64,000 bases of DNA from Suicoccus acidiformans (GTDB taxonomy: Bacteria > Bacillota > Bacilli > Lactobacillales > Aerococcaceae), in the NCBI RefSeq assembly GCF_003546865.1, contig NZ_CP023434.1:124001-188000 (forward strand), written 5' to 3'. Under the pieces are notes generated by a model. The model saw only the letters and a program-made list of their open reading frames with translations, was not told the DNA's origin and did not search any database. The translations under genes were made by a program, and so were the position numbers. Below, piece after piece: positions 17,490-27,579 of this stretch. The number at the start of each line of letters is the position of its first letter. The stretch's first letter is position 1.

Positions 17490-18194
17490 ATGAAGAAAAT
17501 ACTTGTAGTAGATGATGAAAAGCCGATTTCTGACATTATTACTTTTAATTTAGAGAATGAAGGCTACGAAGTCGTCAAGGCCTTTGATGGCGAAGAAGCC
17601 TTAGAAGTATTTGAGAAGAGCAATCCTGATTTAGTTATTCTTGACGTGATGCTTCCGAAGAAAGATGGTCTGGAGGTCTGCCGGGAAATTCGTAAAGACA
17701 GTGCCGTACCCATTATTATGCTGACTGCGAAAGATTCGGAGATTGATAAGGTACTAGGCCTTGAGCTGGGTGCAGATGACTACGTTACGAAGCCTTTCTC
17801 CAATCGGGAACTGATTGCCCGAGTGAAAGCTAACTTAAGGCGCAATGCCATTCAGCAGACGGATACTGAAGAAGAGGAGTCGAGTGATATTGTCATCGGT
17901 GACTTGATTGTTCACCAGGATGCCTATATTGCTTCTAAGCGTGGGGAAGAAATCGAACTTACACACCGTGAATTTGAGTTGCTACTTTATTTAGCGCGTC
18001 ATATCGGACAAGTGATGAACAGAGAACATCTATTAGAAGTGGTGTGGGGGTATGATTATTTCGGGGATGTGCGAACAGTGGACGTGACAGTACGTCGTTT
18101 GCGTGAGAAGATTGAAGATGAGCCAAGTCATCCTAACTATATTATTACCCGCCGAGGCGTAGGTTATTTCCTAAAGAATCCTGACCAGGAGTAG
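17490..18194 (+). CDS. walR: Response regulator WalR
   Basis: A 234-residue OmpR/PhoB-type regulator and the essential cell-wall regulator of Bacillota. Receiver domain residues 1-120: acidic pocket VVDDE, phosphoacceptor Asp52 in [12 protein letters not shown], Lys in TKPFS. The DNA-binding winged helix (about 135-230) reads [41 protein letters not shown] and RRGVGY, nearly identical to known WalR. It is the first gene of walR-walK-walH-walI. RBS is AAGGAG. Confidence 0.97.
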   Translation: MKKILVVDDEKPISDIITFNLENEGYEVVKAFDGEEALEVFEKSNPDLVILDVMLPKKDGLEVCREIRKDSAVPIIMLTAKDSEIDKVLGLELGADDYVTKPFSNRELIARVKANLRRNAIQQTDTEEEESSDIVIGDLIVHQDAYIASKRGEEIELTHREFELLLYLARHIGQVMNREHLLEVVWGYDYFGDVRTVDVTVRRLREKIEDEPSHPNYIITRRGVGYFLKNPDQE

Positions 18195-18199
18195 ACTAT

Positions 18200-20059
18200 A
18201 TGAAGCGACGCTCCTTTAAGTTTTTCCAGTCAATTTATTTCAAAATACCTTTCCTCTTTATCTTTATTCTATTGATTTCCTTCCAATTTATTGGGGTCTT
18301 CTTTATTGATCAATTAGAAACACAAACGATATCGAGTTACAAAAATCAAATCAGTACGCAAACCGACTTCCTTGTCAATAATTTACGTCCGATTCTCCAA
18401 GAAACGGAGGGGAACGATGATGAACGGATTGAACGGATAAATCATACTCTTGAAACGTTCACATCAACGATGCCCACCCGTATCATTGTTATAAACTCAG
18501 ATGAGACAGTGATTGCCAGTGATTCCACTGCGACGGATGCCCTTGTGGGGACGCAAGCGAGTAGTCCCGCAGCTAGAAATGTGCTCTTAACTTTAACCAG
18601 TTATTCCACGGAGATTCGTGAAGCAGAAACGGGTGACCATATTTATCATCTGGTCAAGCCTATTACAAATACACAGCAATCGCAGGCATTAGGGGCCGTT
18701 GCGATTGAAGCTAATTTGGAGCAGGCCTATGAGCAGACGAATAATACCATTGATTTATTCATTCAATCGGCCTTATTAGCAGTAGGGGTCGCCTTGGTGG
18801 TATCAATTTTCTTATCTCAAGGCTTAACCCGACCTATCGAGAATATTCGCCAACAAGCGATTCGGATTTCAGAAGGTGTCTATAATTACCCTGCAGAGAT
18901 ATATGGCCAAGATGAGCTAGGAGAATTAGCCATCACCATTAATGAATTAGCTGTAAAGGTTAAAGATGCCCAGGATTCCATGGAGTCAGAACGTCAGCGT
19001 TTAGACGGTATTTTGCGCCATATGACGGACGGGGTGATTGGAACAGATCAGCGGGGGAACGTGCTTTTAGTAAATAACCGGGCCTTATATTATTTAGATA
19101 TTCGCCAAGATCAAGCACTCTCTCAATCTATCTTCCAATTATTAGGGGTTCAAGATGAGTATGTGATCTCAGACTTTCTGGATGGTGATAAGGAAATTCT
19201 CCTAACGCGCGATAGTCCAGGGGACGCAATGACGACTATTCTTAAAGGAGAATTTTCGGTCATCCGACGCGAGACAGGCTTTGTTACGGGCCTCGTTTGT
19301 GTTCTAACAGATGTAACGGAACAGGAGAAGACGGATCAAGAGCGTCGTAACTTCGTCTCTAATGTATCACATGAATTGCGGACCCCATTAACTAGTCTGA
19401 AAAGTTATAGTGAAGCACTAGCCGACGGGGCTTGGCAAGATCCGAATTTAGCCCCGCAGTTTATTGATGTGATTCAATCCGAAAGCAATCGGATGATTCG
19501 AATGATTGCGAATCTCCTTGATTTATCTAAAATTGATGGTGGCCAAATTAAGCTTGATAAGGATTATGTGAACTTTAAGCGGATCGTCAACCATATTCTT
19601 GATCGAGTTGAATTTACCATGGCTAGTGAAGATGCGGATAAGCATTATGAAATTAAACGCGATTTTACTAGTCGTGAGATTTATGTGGATATTGATCAAG
19701 ATCGGATGACTCAGGTCATTGATAACTTACTCAATAATGCCATCAAATACTCTCCCGATGGTGGGACGATTACCGTCAGCATTCGAGATAATCATCAGAG
19801 TGTTATCTTTAGTGTGAGAGATGAAGGGATTGGTATCTCGCAAGCAGATATGGAGCATTTATTTGAACGCTTTTACCGGGTGGATAAAGCCCGCTCTCGT
19901 GAACAAGGCGGTAGTGGCCTTGGTTTAGCAATTTCCAAGGAAGTTGTTGAACTGCATGGGGGTAATATTTGGGTTGAAAGCGTTGAAGGGGAAGGCTCGG
20001 TCTTTAACTTTGAATTGCCATATACGAGTTTCGATGATATTGAGGAGGAGTGGATTTAA
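18200..20059 (+). CDS. walK: Sensor histidine kinase WalK
   Basis: A 619-residue membrane kinase that phosphorylates WalR in response to wall metabolism. Order: transmembrane helix about 15-36, extracytoplasmic PAS-like domain, second helix about 185-206, HAMP (about 205-260), PAS (about 265-370), HisKA with His391 in SHELRTPLTSLKSYSEAL, and HATPase with NLLNNAIKYSPDGG and GGSGLGLAI. The two membrane helices and full domain set show the Bacillus/Staphylococcus form, not the single-helix streptococcal VicK. The gene starts 6 bp after walR. Confidence 0.96.
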   Translation: MKRRSFKFFQSIYFKIPFLFIFILLISFQFIGVFFIDQLETQTISSYKNQISTQTDFLVNNLRPILQETEGNDDERIERINHTLETFTSTMPTRIIVINSDETVIASDSTATDALVGTQASSPAARNVLLTLTSYSTEIREAETGDHIYHLVKPITNTQQSQALGAVAIEANLEQAYEQTNNTIDLFIQSALLAVGVALVVSIFLSQGLTRPIENIRQQAIRISEGVYNYPAEIYGQDELGELAITINELAVKVKDAQDSMESERQRLDGILRHMTDGVIGTDQRGNVLLVNNRALYYLDIRQDQALSQSIFQLLGVQDEYVISDFLDGDKEILLTRDSPGDAMTTILKGEFSVIRRETGFVTGLVCVLTDVTEQEKTDQERRNFVSNVSHELRTPLTSLKSYSEALADGAWQDPNLAPQFIDVIQSESNRMIRMIANLLDLSKIDGGQIKLDKDYVNFKRIVNHILDRVEFTMASEDADKHYEIKRDFTSREIYVDIDQDRMTQVIDNLLNNAIKYSPDGGTITVSIRDNHQSVIFSVRDEGIGISQADMEHLFERFYRVDKARSREQGGSGLGLAISKEVVELHGGNIWVESVEGEGSVFNFELPYTSFDDIEEEWI

Positions 20060-21466
20060 ATGAAGCGCAGTCAAATCGTCTCCCTCCTACTATGTCTTGT
20101 GGTGATATTGAGTTTAGTGTTAACTTATTTTCTTATTTTGGATATGGATACGTTCAATGAGTGGGTTGCTCCAGATGCAGGTGAGGAGAGTGATCTGGTT
20201 ACAACCGATATGACGCAATATTCATCCGGACAATTTTATACGCAAACCCAGATGACGTTTGATGATGTAGTTGCCCCAAGTAAACTTTACTATCAAGAAG
20301 ATGGTCAAACATACTGGCTAATGCAACCATCCACCTTAGAAGGCATTGACATCCTCTTTAAGGCCAAGCCAATTCGTATGGATGAACTAGAGCCTGTGGA
20401 AGATTTAGAGTTTCTATTGGATTTATATCAGGAAGACTTTGTGCAAATTATCTTTCCGAGTGAACGAATCTTAAATCTCTTGTCGAGTCGTTTGAGCTTT
20501 GATGCTAGTTCAAAGATGGATGAATTGGCGATTGATCGTATGATTTTACCGACCAATAATAATCAGCAGAATAAGATTTACTTAATCAATAGCAGGGAAG
20601 ATACTTATATTGAAGCAAAGCTTGCAGAAGATTTGTCAGTGAAGGATATTACAGAGCTTGTCGAGCGCAGCCGTGAAAGTTTTGTGGATGTGGATGGTTT
20701 CTGGGCCAAAGATGCCTTGGTGTATTTGCCGGATGATGAACTAGTCTTGAAATCGCATCTTTATACCTTAGAGACTATTCCCGACACAATCTTTGTCAAT
20801 GACATCTTCCCTGATTCTGATTTTACGGTTTCTGAAGTAGAAGCTAATAGTGAAGGGATGGTCTACCGGACTTATCAATATACCCTTGAATTTGACCACG
20901 ATAATGAACGGATGAACTTTCTGATTAACCGAATAGGCCCCGGCGAATCTAAAAGTGAAGCCAGCAAAATACGAGACAGCTATATCCCCATTAGTAGCAA
21001 TGAATATTGGTCAGGCAATATTCGCCTAGATATGATTGCGAATAATACAGTGGCTTACCGCCGTTACTTGGGTGGTTTGCCAATTATTGGTGCACCCGAA
21101 GTGATTGACTACGGGGTTTCCCGTACGTATTTACGCAATGACTCCAGTGGGGAAGTCTATCGCTATCAAGTGCCACTAGTTATCTTGCAAGCTCATATTC
21201 CAGATATGAGCGAAACATATCAATTGCCAAGTGGGGTACAAATGGCTGCTTTCCTGGAAAGCCAAGGCTATTCAACGACGATGTTTGAGGATATTTTCCT
21301 GGCTTATGAATGGCAAGAAGATATGGAAGATTTTAAGAAAGCGAACCTTGTGCCAACTTGGTATGTGCAATTTAAAGATAATTATTACTCGTGGAAGCAG
21401 CTAGAGAATGGTACCTTTGAACGCGTGTGGCAAAGAGCTCAGGAATTAACGGAGGAGGGCACTTAA
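20060..21466 (+). CDS. walH: WalH (YycH), regulator of WalK
   Basis: A 468-residue protein with one N-terminal membrane helix (IVSLLLCLVVILSLVLTYFLIL) and an extracytoplasmic region. In Bacillus and Staphylococcus WalH and WalI bind WalK through the membrane and tune its activity. Sequence conservation is low in this family, so the call rests on position directly after walK, size and topology, plus a YycH-like YWSGNIRLDMIANNTVAYRRYLGGLPI segment. The last base of its TAA is the A of the walI ATG. Confidence 0.9.
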   Translation: MKRSQIVSLLLCLVVILSLVLTYFLILDMDTFNEWVAPDAGEESDLVTTDMTQYSSGQFYTQTQMTFDDVVAPSKLYYQEDGQTYWLMQPSTLEGIDILFKAKPIRMDELEPVEDLEFLLDLYQEDFVQIIFPSERILNLLSSRLSFDASSKMDELAIDRMILPTNNNQQNKIYLINSREDTYIEAKLAEDLSVKDITELVERSRESFVDVDGFWAKDALVYLPDDELVLKSHLYTLETIPDTIFVNDIFPDSDFTVSEVEANSEGMVYRTYQYTLEFDHDNERMNFLINRIGPGESKSEASKIRDSYIPISSNEYWSGNIRLDMIANNTVAYRRYLGGLPIIGAPEVIDYGVSRTYLRNDSSGEVYRYQVPLVILQAHIPDMSETYQLPSGVQMAAFLESQGYSTTMFEDIFLAYEWQEDMEDFKKANLVPTWYVQFKDNYYSWKQLENGTFERVWQRAQELTEEGT

Positions 21467-22314
21467 TGGACTTTAAACGCATACAATTATTGCTCTTAAT
21501 CTTCTTTCTAGTCTTTGACATTTACTTATTCCAAATGCTGTTAGCCCGTTCAGAGGTTAACTCACAAGTCACTACACAAATTGAGACAACCATTGAAGAG
21601 GATTTATCCGCTCGGAATATTCGCTACGAAGAATTATCTAAGGAAACAACTACCTTACCTTTAGTTAAAGCCAATTCTAGCGATTTACTGGTTGAAAACC
21701 TCTCCCAATTAGAAGGGCAGAATGCAAGTATTAATGATCGCGGTGAACTCATTAGTACCTTTAATGAAGCAATCCCCTTAAATATTGGCTTGGACCGGAC
21801 AACAGAGACTTTGAACGAGGACCAAATCGAACAATTGCGTGCGAACTTCTTGAGTCAGCCAAGTTATTTTATTGAGGGAACGGCCTATGATAGTTTTCGT
21901 TATTTGCCCGATGAGCGAATCATTTCAATTCGCATGAATGCTTATGAAGGGCGAATGATTGCCGATGGGAGTGCAGAATTACGTTTAATACTAGACGAAA
22001 ATTATAATCTTATTCAATACATTCAGACTTATCAAGATCATATCCAACCCTTATCTACGGAGCGGAATATTATCTCTGAGCGTATGGCTTTAGAGATTAT
22101 CAACCAACGGGCTGACACAACCATTCCAGATAATTCAACTATAACCCGTATGCGGCAGTGTTATTATCGTAGTTCTAATTTAGAGGATTTCGATATTTAT
22201 TCTCCTGCCTGGGGTATTATCTATCGCTCTGAAGACGGCCAATCCGGAACCGTTTATATCGATGCGACCCGGGGGACCCTCATTGAACATCGCAAGATGG
22301 ATTTAAATATATAG
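21466..22314 (+). CDS. walI: WalI (YycI), regulator of WalK
   Basis: About 282 residues with one N-terminal helix (IQLLLLIFFLVFDIYLFQML) and an extracytoplasmic domain ending YSPAWGIIYRSEDGQSGTVYIDATRGTLIEH, a typical YycI C-terminus. It partners WalH in controlling WalK. ATG 21466 is chosen because GGAGGAGGG lies upstream and because it gives TAATG coupling with walH. Confidence 0.9.
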   Translation: MDFKRIQLLLLIFFLVFDIYLFQMLLARSEVNSQVTTQIETTIEEDLSARNIRYEELSKETTTLPLVKANSSDLLVENLSQLEGQNASINDRGELISTFNEAIPLNIGLDRTTETLNEDQIEQLRANFLSQPSYFIEGTAYDSFRYLPDERIISIRMNAYEGRMIADGSAELRLILDENYNLIQYIQTYQDHIQPLSTERNIISERMALEIINQRADTTIPDNSTITRMRQCYYRSSNLEDFDIYSPAWGIIYRSEDGQSGTVYIDATRGTLIEHRKMDLNI

Positions 22315-22330
22315 ATTTTTACCACAGTGA

Positions 22331-22396
22331 AAGCCTAGGGACTTGCTTTGACTTCTAACCTTAAAAGAAGTTGAGGCAGAGAACTTAGGTTTTTTC
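22331..22396 (+). terminator. Terminator of the walRKHI operon
   Basis: A long imperfect stem (AAGCCTAGGGACTTGC with GCAGAGAACTTAGGTT) is followed by TTTTTTC. Confidence 0.6.
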
Positions 22397-22552
22397 TTTG
22401 AGATTTGAGCGAAGCTATGAATTGGTGGTCTTTTCAGGAAATAACATCAGGGTGATTTTATTTTGGGCGAGAATATGATGTTTTTATACGTAAGGCCTAC
22501 CTCTTTGGCTGATAATTTGATAAACTTGGAATACTTGATTGGAGGTGTGCAG

Positions 22553-24490
22553 GTGAAAGGAATATTCAATAGATTACAATGCCTTCTGGTGCTAGTTGGA
22601 CTAATCTTTGGTCTTTGGGGCCAAAGCCTAAGTGTTCAGGCACAAGATGTAGCTTTTGATATTACCCGGCTGAATATTGATGGGCAAATTACTGCTGAAG
22701 GTAAAGTGCAGATGAATTTAGTGTATGATTATGACGTTTCCTTTATGAATGGTGCTTTATTTGAAGTGGATTATGGGGAGAGTCGAATCGGCAATTACCA
22801 AGCAGGTATTATTGATTCTAAGACAGAAGAATTTGTGCCTTTTGAGCAGAACTATACCGCCACGGCTGAGACGTTTAGTGTCAATGACAATGGGAGCAGT
22901 TTAGAGTTTCGCCTATATTATCCAGCCGAAGATGAGCAAGTACGTTTTGCGATTAGTTATACTTTGGATGGTTTGGTTACTAATTATTTGGATACGGCTG
23001 AATACTATCAAATGCTTGTCTCCCCTGTTGCCAGCGATGGCTATAGTGTCTCAGCTCGAATCGAGCTGCCGGGAGCCATTGAGGAGACAAATCGCTTTCG
23101 TACCTGGGCATATGGTAGTCCCAGAGGACAGATTTATCCAAGAATTGAAGGGGAGCAAGCATATATTGAGGTCGATGTACCCCAGCTGGACCCTGGTGAA
23201 TTCGTGGAAGTCCGGAGTCTTTTCCCTGAAAGTTTAACTCCGAATAATACGAAATTCGTTGAAAGTGAACACTTCCAAGAAGTGGTGGAGGTGGAGCAAG
23301 CGCAAGTTGAAGCTGATCAGGCCAAGTACCAAGAACATAATCAACATCGATCGGTGGCGATCGGGCTCATGGCTTTGTTAGGTGTCTTTACTTTATTCTG
23401 GGCTTATCGCTTCTACTTTCAGGAGAAGAAACGCCAAAATCCCCATCCAGTCCATGTACCCGAACACTTATATCATTTGCCGGATGACTTAACACCAGCT
23501 GTAATGGCTAGTGCGGTACTGCGTTCGGAGGCGAATGCAGACGATTTAGTTGCGACGATTCTCGATTTAGCGCGTAAAGGCTTTATTGAACTCAAAGAAG
23601 TAGAACGTGAGGAACAAGGACGTTTAAGTCGCGGAGAGACCAAGACCATTCTTCTGTCCAAACGATCGGATGCTCCCGCTGAAGAAACCTTGATGAACCA
23701 TGAGCGTTACGCTCTGCAATATCTCTTTGCAGATCAGCGAGAGGAGATTAGTTTAGAAAGCTTGGAAGCAGAATTAAAAGCCTCTTCTACCTTTGCCAAG
23801 TACCAAGAACAGCTCTGGTCCCGCTTTAAGGATTATGCAGCGATTCGTGGTCAGATGGTTCGTGGTGGCTTGAATGAAGGACGTCGTAAGTCAAAAGTTT
23901 GGGCTTGGCTGGCCTTTGTCGGTACAATTATCTTTGGTGTGATTGCGATTGCCTTAGTGCAAACTTTGTCTTTAAAAGACTTGCAAACCGAGCGTATCGT
24001 GATGATTGTGACAATTGTTGTGTGGTGCTTAGCAATCCTTGCTACAATACTCCTCATTTATTTAGCCTACCAACGACCGATTGTATCCGAGCAGGAAGAT
24101 AAGATGCGCAAAGAGTGGCATGCATTTGCCAGAATGCTTGAGGATATTGGTCAATTCGATATGCGTGAAGTAGCATCCTTAGCCCTGTGGGAAGTATATC
24201 TTGTCTATGCAGTCTCTCTAGGGGTGGCAGATAAGGTACTCGAAGAAATGCGAGCGGTATATGCAGTAGAAGAATTAGAAACTCTCACATTACCAGGGGA
24301 CTTCTACACCCATCCTTATCTCATTACCCATGTGATGCGCCAATCTGTTCATGAGTCCGTTCAAGCAACGCAGCCACCCCCAGTTGTCAAAAACAACGGC
24401 TTTTCGGGCAGTAATACAGGTGGTTTTGGTGGTGGCTTTTCAAGTGGCGGTGGTGGTGCTTCTGGCGGATCCAGCGCAGGTGGATTCTAA
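22553..24490 (+). CDS. DUF2207 membrane protein
   Basis: About 645 residues. A signal peptide (KGIFNRLQCLLVLVGLIFGLWGQSLSVQAQ), an extracytoplasmic DUF2207 domain (about 35-250), one helix near 270-290 (VAIGLMALLGVFTLFWAYRF), a cytoplasmic portion, two more helices (WAWLAFVGTIIFGVIAIALV, MIVTIVVWCLAILATILLIY) and a C-terminal Gly/Ser-rich tail (GGFGGGFSSGGGGASGG). The Gly-rich tail is typical of YciQ/DUF2207 proteins, whose function is unknown. The GTG at 22553 has GGAGGTG five bases upstream; a TTG at 22463 also opens the frame but lacks such a site. Confidence 0.82.
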   Translation: MKGIFNRLQCLLVLVGLIFGLWGQSLSVQAQDVAFDITRLNIDGQITAEGKVQMNLVYDYDVSFMNGALFEVDYGESRIGNYQAGIIDSKTEEFVPFEQNYTATAETFSVNDNGSSLEFRLYYPAEDEQVRFAISYTLDGLVTNYLDTAEYYQMLVSPVASDGYSVSARIELPGAIEETNRFRTWAYGSPRGQIYPRIEGEQAYIEVDVPQLDPGEFVEVRSLFPESLTPNNTKFVESEHFQEVVEVEQAQVEADQAKYQEHNQHRSVAIGLMALLGVFTLFWAYRFYFQEKKRQNPHPVHVPEHLYHLPDDLTPAVMASAVLRSEANADDLVATILDLARKGFIELKEVEREEQGRLSRGETKTILLSKRSDAPAEETLMNHERYALQYLFADQREEISLESLEAELKASSTFAKYQEQLWSRFKDYAAIRGQMVRGGLNEGRRKSKVWAWLAFVGTIIFGVIAIALVQTLSLKDLQTERIVMIVTIVVWCLAILATILLIYLAYQRPIVSEQEDKMRKEWHAFARMLEDIGQFDMREVASLALWEVYLVYAVSLGVADKVLEEMRAVYAVEELETLTLPGDFYTHPYLITHVMRQSVHESVQATQPPPVVKNNGFSGSNTGGFGGGFSSGGGGASGGSSAGGF

Positions 24491-24499
24491 AGAAAGTAA

Positions 24500-24527
24500 A
24501 TCGAGGTCAACTGGCCTCGATTTTTTG
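24500..24527 (+). terminator. Terminator after the DUF2207 gene
   Basis: ATCGAGGTCA / TGGCCTCGAT stem followed by TTTTTT. Confidence 0.8.
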
Positions 24528-24602
24528 GTGAATGGGATTTGTCAATAAGTCCAATGAATGGTAACTTATAAGAATGAGAAATAATAGAAAGTGATGAAGT
24601 GA

Positions 24603-25448
24603 ATGAATGAAGAAATGCAAGGAATCCCCTATGCAACGCTGGCAACTCAGGTGGATACGATTCAATACTCCATCTTAGCCAGTGGTAGTAGTGGGAATTC
24701 AACCTATATTGAAACGCCGAAGAAGCGTATTTTAGTTGATGCAGGTTTGAGCGGTAAGAAGATTACCGGTTTACTGGCACAGATTGACCGGAAGCCGGAA
24801 GACTTGGATGCTATCTTTGTAACGCATGAACATAAGGACCATATTCACGGGGTGGGGGTGCTTTCGAGAAAGTATAATTTACCTATTTATGCCAATGCGA
24901 AGACGTGGTCACAGATGGAGCAAATGATAGGTAAGATTAATCCGGAGAACCGTTGTTATATTGAACCAGACGAATTGTTTAGTTTCGGGGATTTGGATAT
25001 TCAAAGTTTCAACGTGAGTCATGATGCGATTCAGCCACAATTCTACGCCTTTCAAAAGAATCGCAAGCAACTTGTGCTATTGACGGATACTGGATATGTT
25101 AGTAATCGTCTGCGCGATCAGTTAGAGAATGCTGATGCATATTTAATTGAGAGTAACCACGAAATTGAAATGCTCCGTTACGGTAGCTATCCCTGGCATT
25201 TGAAGCAGCGGATTCTTAGCGATAAAGGGCATTTGAGCAATGATGATGGTGCTTTGGCAATGGTGGATATGATTGGCCAGCAAACATCCAAGATTTTCCT
25301 TGGCCACTTGAGTCGGGATAATAACACGAAGCTTTTAGCGATGGATGCCATGGAGCAGACTTTACATAATTACGACATTGAAACAGGACGGGACTTAAAC
25401 TTATACATGACCGACCCGGATGAAGCAACTCCGCTTTTTAAACTTTAA
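24603..25448 (+). CDS. walJ: WalJ/YycJ metallo-beta-lactamase-fold exonuclease-like protein
   Basis: A 281-residue MBL protein with LASGSSGNSTYIETPKKRILVDAGLSGKKI at the start, THEHKDHIHG (zinc motif), LLTDTGYV, LIESNHE and FLGHLSRDNN. These are the YycJ/WalJ hallmarks. WalJ is linked to coordination of cell division with replication and has 5'-exonuclease activity in relatives. It usually closes the wal operon; here a DUF2207 gene and a terminator separate it from walI. The RBS before 24603 is weak; a second ATG at 24615 is possible. Confidence 0.9.
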   Translation: MNEEMQGIPYATLATQVDTIQYSILASGSSGNSTYIETPKKRILVDAGLSGKKITGLLAQIDRKPEDLDAIFVTHEHKDHIHGVGVLSRKYNLPIYANAKTWSQMEQMIGKINPENRCYIEPDELFSFGDLDIQSFNVSHDAIQPQFYAFQKNRKQLVLLTDTGYVSNRLRDQLENADAYLIESNHEIEMLRYGSYPWHLKQRILSDKGHLSNDDGALAMVDMIGQQTSKIFLGHLSRDNNTKLLAMDAMEQTLHNYDIETGRDLNLYMTDPDEATPLFKL

Positions 25449-25574
25449 AGAGTCATATTTAAATCAAAGGATGAGGATATATTCAAAGCTTTTTTCACAG
25501 TCTGTTCAAAAAAGGGTGTTATAATAAATACATCAAAAGCCCTGATTGAATTATAGGAAGGAAGCGAATAAGCT

Positions 25575-26789
25575 TTGAAAAAACAAATAAAAAACACTTT
25601 TACTTTACGCCAAAAGTTTTACGGTGGCATGCTTAAAGCAGTGGCCGTCTTAGTTATTGCCAGCCCGGCTGTGGCTAGCTTGGAGGCATTGCAACCAGTG
25701 GTTGCGAGCGCTGAAGAAGCTGCCTTGACCGAGCACGAACAAATCATCACCAATGTGGTGGATGAATCGCGGGATGCAGTAGTCTCTGTTTCAAATTTCC
25801 AACACGTTATGACAGGTGAACAAGCCTTTATGCAATTTTATGGCTTACAGCAAGATATCGACTTAAGAGACTTTGACAATGAGCCCACCTTGGCCGGTTC
25901 AGGGAGTGGCGTTGTCTATAAAATTGATGGCGATGCTGCTTATATTGTAACCAATCAGCATGTTATTGATAGGGCAGAGAAAATTGAAGTGACAATGGCT
26001 GATGGCAGAACTGCAGAAGCCGAGCTGTTAGGTTCGGATAGTTTAAGTGATTTAGCAGTACTGAAAATTTCTTCAGAATATGCTAGTCGCACCCTAGAAT
26101 TTGCGGATTCTGATGCTGTAAAAGTAGGTAGTACCGCGATTGCGATTGGTTCACCGATTGGTATGGACTATGCTTCATCAGTCACCAAAGGAATCATTTC
26201 TGGATTGAACCGGGCCTTGCCAGTTGATACGAACAATGATGGCAAAGAGGATTGGGAAATGACTTTAATGCAGACCGATGCAGCCATTAACCCTGGAAAC
26301 TCTGGGGGAGCGTTAGTGAACACATCCGGTCAACTCATCGGTATTAACTCCGCCAAATTGGCCGCATCTGAAATTGAAGGAATGGGCTTTGCGATTCCAA
26401 GTAACGATGTACAACACATTATTTCTCAATTAGAGACAGATGGTGAAGTAACAAGACCTGTCTTAGGTGTCACAACAACGGGCTTAGATCGTATTACGAA
26501 AGAATCGCGTCAGGAAGTATTGAACTTATCGGAAGATATCACGGAAGGTGCTCTAGTTCTTGAAGTGCAGAATGGTTCTGCAGCTGAAGCTGCAGGTATT
26601 GAAAATTATGATGTGATTGTAGAAATTGATGGGAAGCCAATTAAAAGCTCTCAAAGTTTGCGTCAAGAATTGTATCGCCATCAAATCGGTGACACGATTG
26701 AAATAAAAGTCTTGCGTAATGGTAAAGAGCAGACTTTACAGACAACCTTGAATGAAGAAACAAGCCTTGACATGCTAGCAAATGGCTAG
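25575..26789 (+). CDS. htrA: HtrA/DegP-type serine protease
   Basis: A 404-residue surface quality-control protease. An N-terminal hydrophobic segment (LKAVAVLVIASPAVASLEAL) anchors or exports it; the trypsin-like domain has His129 (VTNQHVID), Asp159 (SDLAVLKI) and Ser243 (NPGNSGGAL); a single PDZ domain follows (about 300-395, VEIDGKPIKSSQSLRQELY). The start is TTG with AGGAAGGAAG upstream. TATAAT at 25520-25525 marks a probable own promoter. Bacillota usually have rlmH next; here ktrA/ktrB intervene. Confidence 0.95.
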   Translation: MKKQIKNTFTLRQKFYGGMLKAVAVLVIASPAVASLEALQPVVASAEEAALTEHEQIITNVVDESRDAVVSVSNFQHVMTGEQAFMQFYGLQQDIDLRDFDNEPTLAGSGSGVVYKIDGDAAYIVTNQHVIDRAEKIEVTMADGRTAEAELLGSDSLSDLAVLKISSEYASRTLEFADSDAVKVGSTAIAIGSPIGMDYASSVTKGIISGLNRALPVDTNNDGKEDWEMTLMQTDAAINPGNSGGALVNTSGQLIGINSAKLAASEIEGMGFAIPSNDVQHIISQLETDGEVTRPVLGVTTTGLDRITKESRQEVLNLSEDITEGALVLEVQNGSAAEAAGIENYDVIVEIDGKPIKSSQSLRQELYRHQIGDTIEIKVLRNGKEQTLQTTLNEETSLDMLANG

Positions 26790-26850
26790 GAGTACCGTAG
26801 CTTACTGAGATGAATGCTTGCCTCTCAGGTCATATAAATCATAAATAGCT

Positions 26851-26888
26851 AAAACCCACGCACACATATAAATTTGTGCGTGGGTTTT
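26851..26888. terminator. Bidirectional terminator htrA/ktrA
   Basis: AAAACCCACGCACA pairs with TGTGCGTGGGTTTT between convergent genes. Confidence 0.85.
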
Positions 26889-26895
26889 GACGTCT

Positions 26896-27561
26896 TTAGA
26901 AGTAGCCTAGATAGTCGTACCTTTCAAAAACATGCGAACTAGCAATGCCGACAAGGATAATGTCGTCCTCTAAAGGTTCGTTCGCGGCAATCGTCTGCAT
27001 AGGCTCGCCTCGATCTTCGCGCATGCCGATGAGATTCATTTCATATTTACGACGTAAATCTAATGATTGTAAGGTTTGGCCAACCCAACTTTCAGGAATT
27101 TCAAACTCGATAAGCGATGTATCATCATCAAGACGGAGCACCTCGTCAATATGATTGCGTAAAATCTTTGTAGCAAGCCGATGACCTGAATCACGTTCGG
27201 GAGAGATGACGGATGTGACACCAATTTCATAGAGCACTTCTTCAAAAATAGCATTGCGTGCTTTTGCGATAATTTGGGGGATACCTAATTTCTTCAAGTG
27301 CATAACGGAAAGAACAGCACTTTCTAAGTTTGTTCCAGTGGCGATAATGACGATGTCACAGTTGGGAATGCCGATATTTCGCAATAAATCAATATCGGTA
27401 AAGTCGCCGATGGCAGCATTTGTGACGATATCGGCGACTGCATGAACCCGGTCTTCTCGCGAATCTACAGCAATTACTTCAGTCCCGTATTTAGATAATT
27501 CAGTAGCCACCGTTTGGCCGAAGATGCCTAGGCCTAAGATGCCAATGATTTTAGAGTTCAT
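26896..27561 (-). CDS. ktrA: Potassium uptake regulatory subunit KtrA/TrkA-type
   Basis: A 221-residue cytoplasmic gating ring subunit. The N-terminal RCK_N domain has the NAD/ATP-binding GILGLGIFGQTVATELSKYG and the acidic EVIAVDSRE; the C-terminal RCK_C domain begins near residue 135 (LIEFEIPESWVGQTLQSLDLRRKY). In Bacillota the RCK_C domain is a known c-di-AMP binding site that closes the channel. It lies 18 bp downstream of ktrB in the same transcript. KtrA and KtrC cannot be told apart by eye. Confidence 0.9.
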   Translation of the reverse strand: MNSKIIGILGLGIFGQTVATELSKYGTEVIAVDSREDRVHAVADIVTNAAIGDFTDIDLLRNIGIPNCDIVIIATGTNLESAVLSVMHLKKLGIPQIIAKARNAIFEEVLYEIGVTSVISPERDSGHRLATKILRNHIDEVLRLDDDTSLIEFEIPESWVGQTLQSLDLRRKYEMNLIGMREDRGEPMQTIAANEPLEDDIILVGIASSHVFERYDYLGYF

Positions 27562-27579
27562 GGTATAAGCTCCTTTCGT

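Noticed and set aside
17415-26789. Replication origin near the wal-htrA cluster
   Set aside because: This cluster lies near oriC in several Bacillota, but no DnaA-box cluster, dnaA/dnaN or AT-rich unwinding region is seen here.
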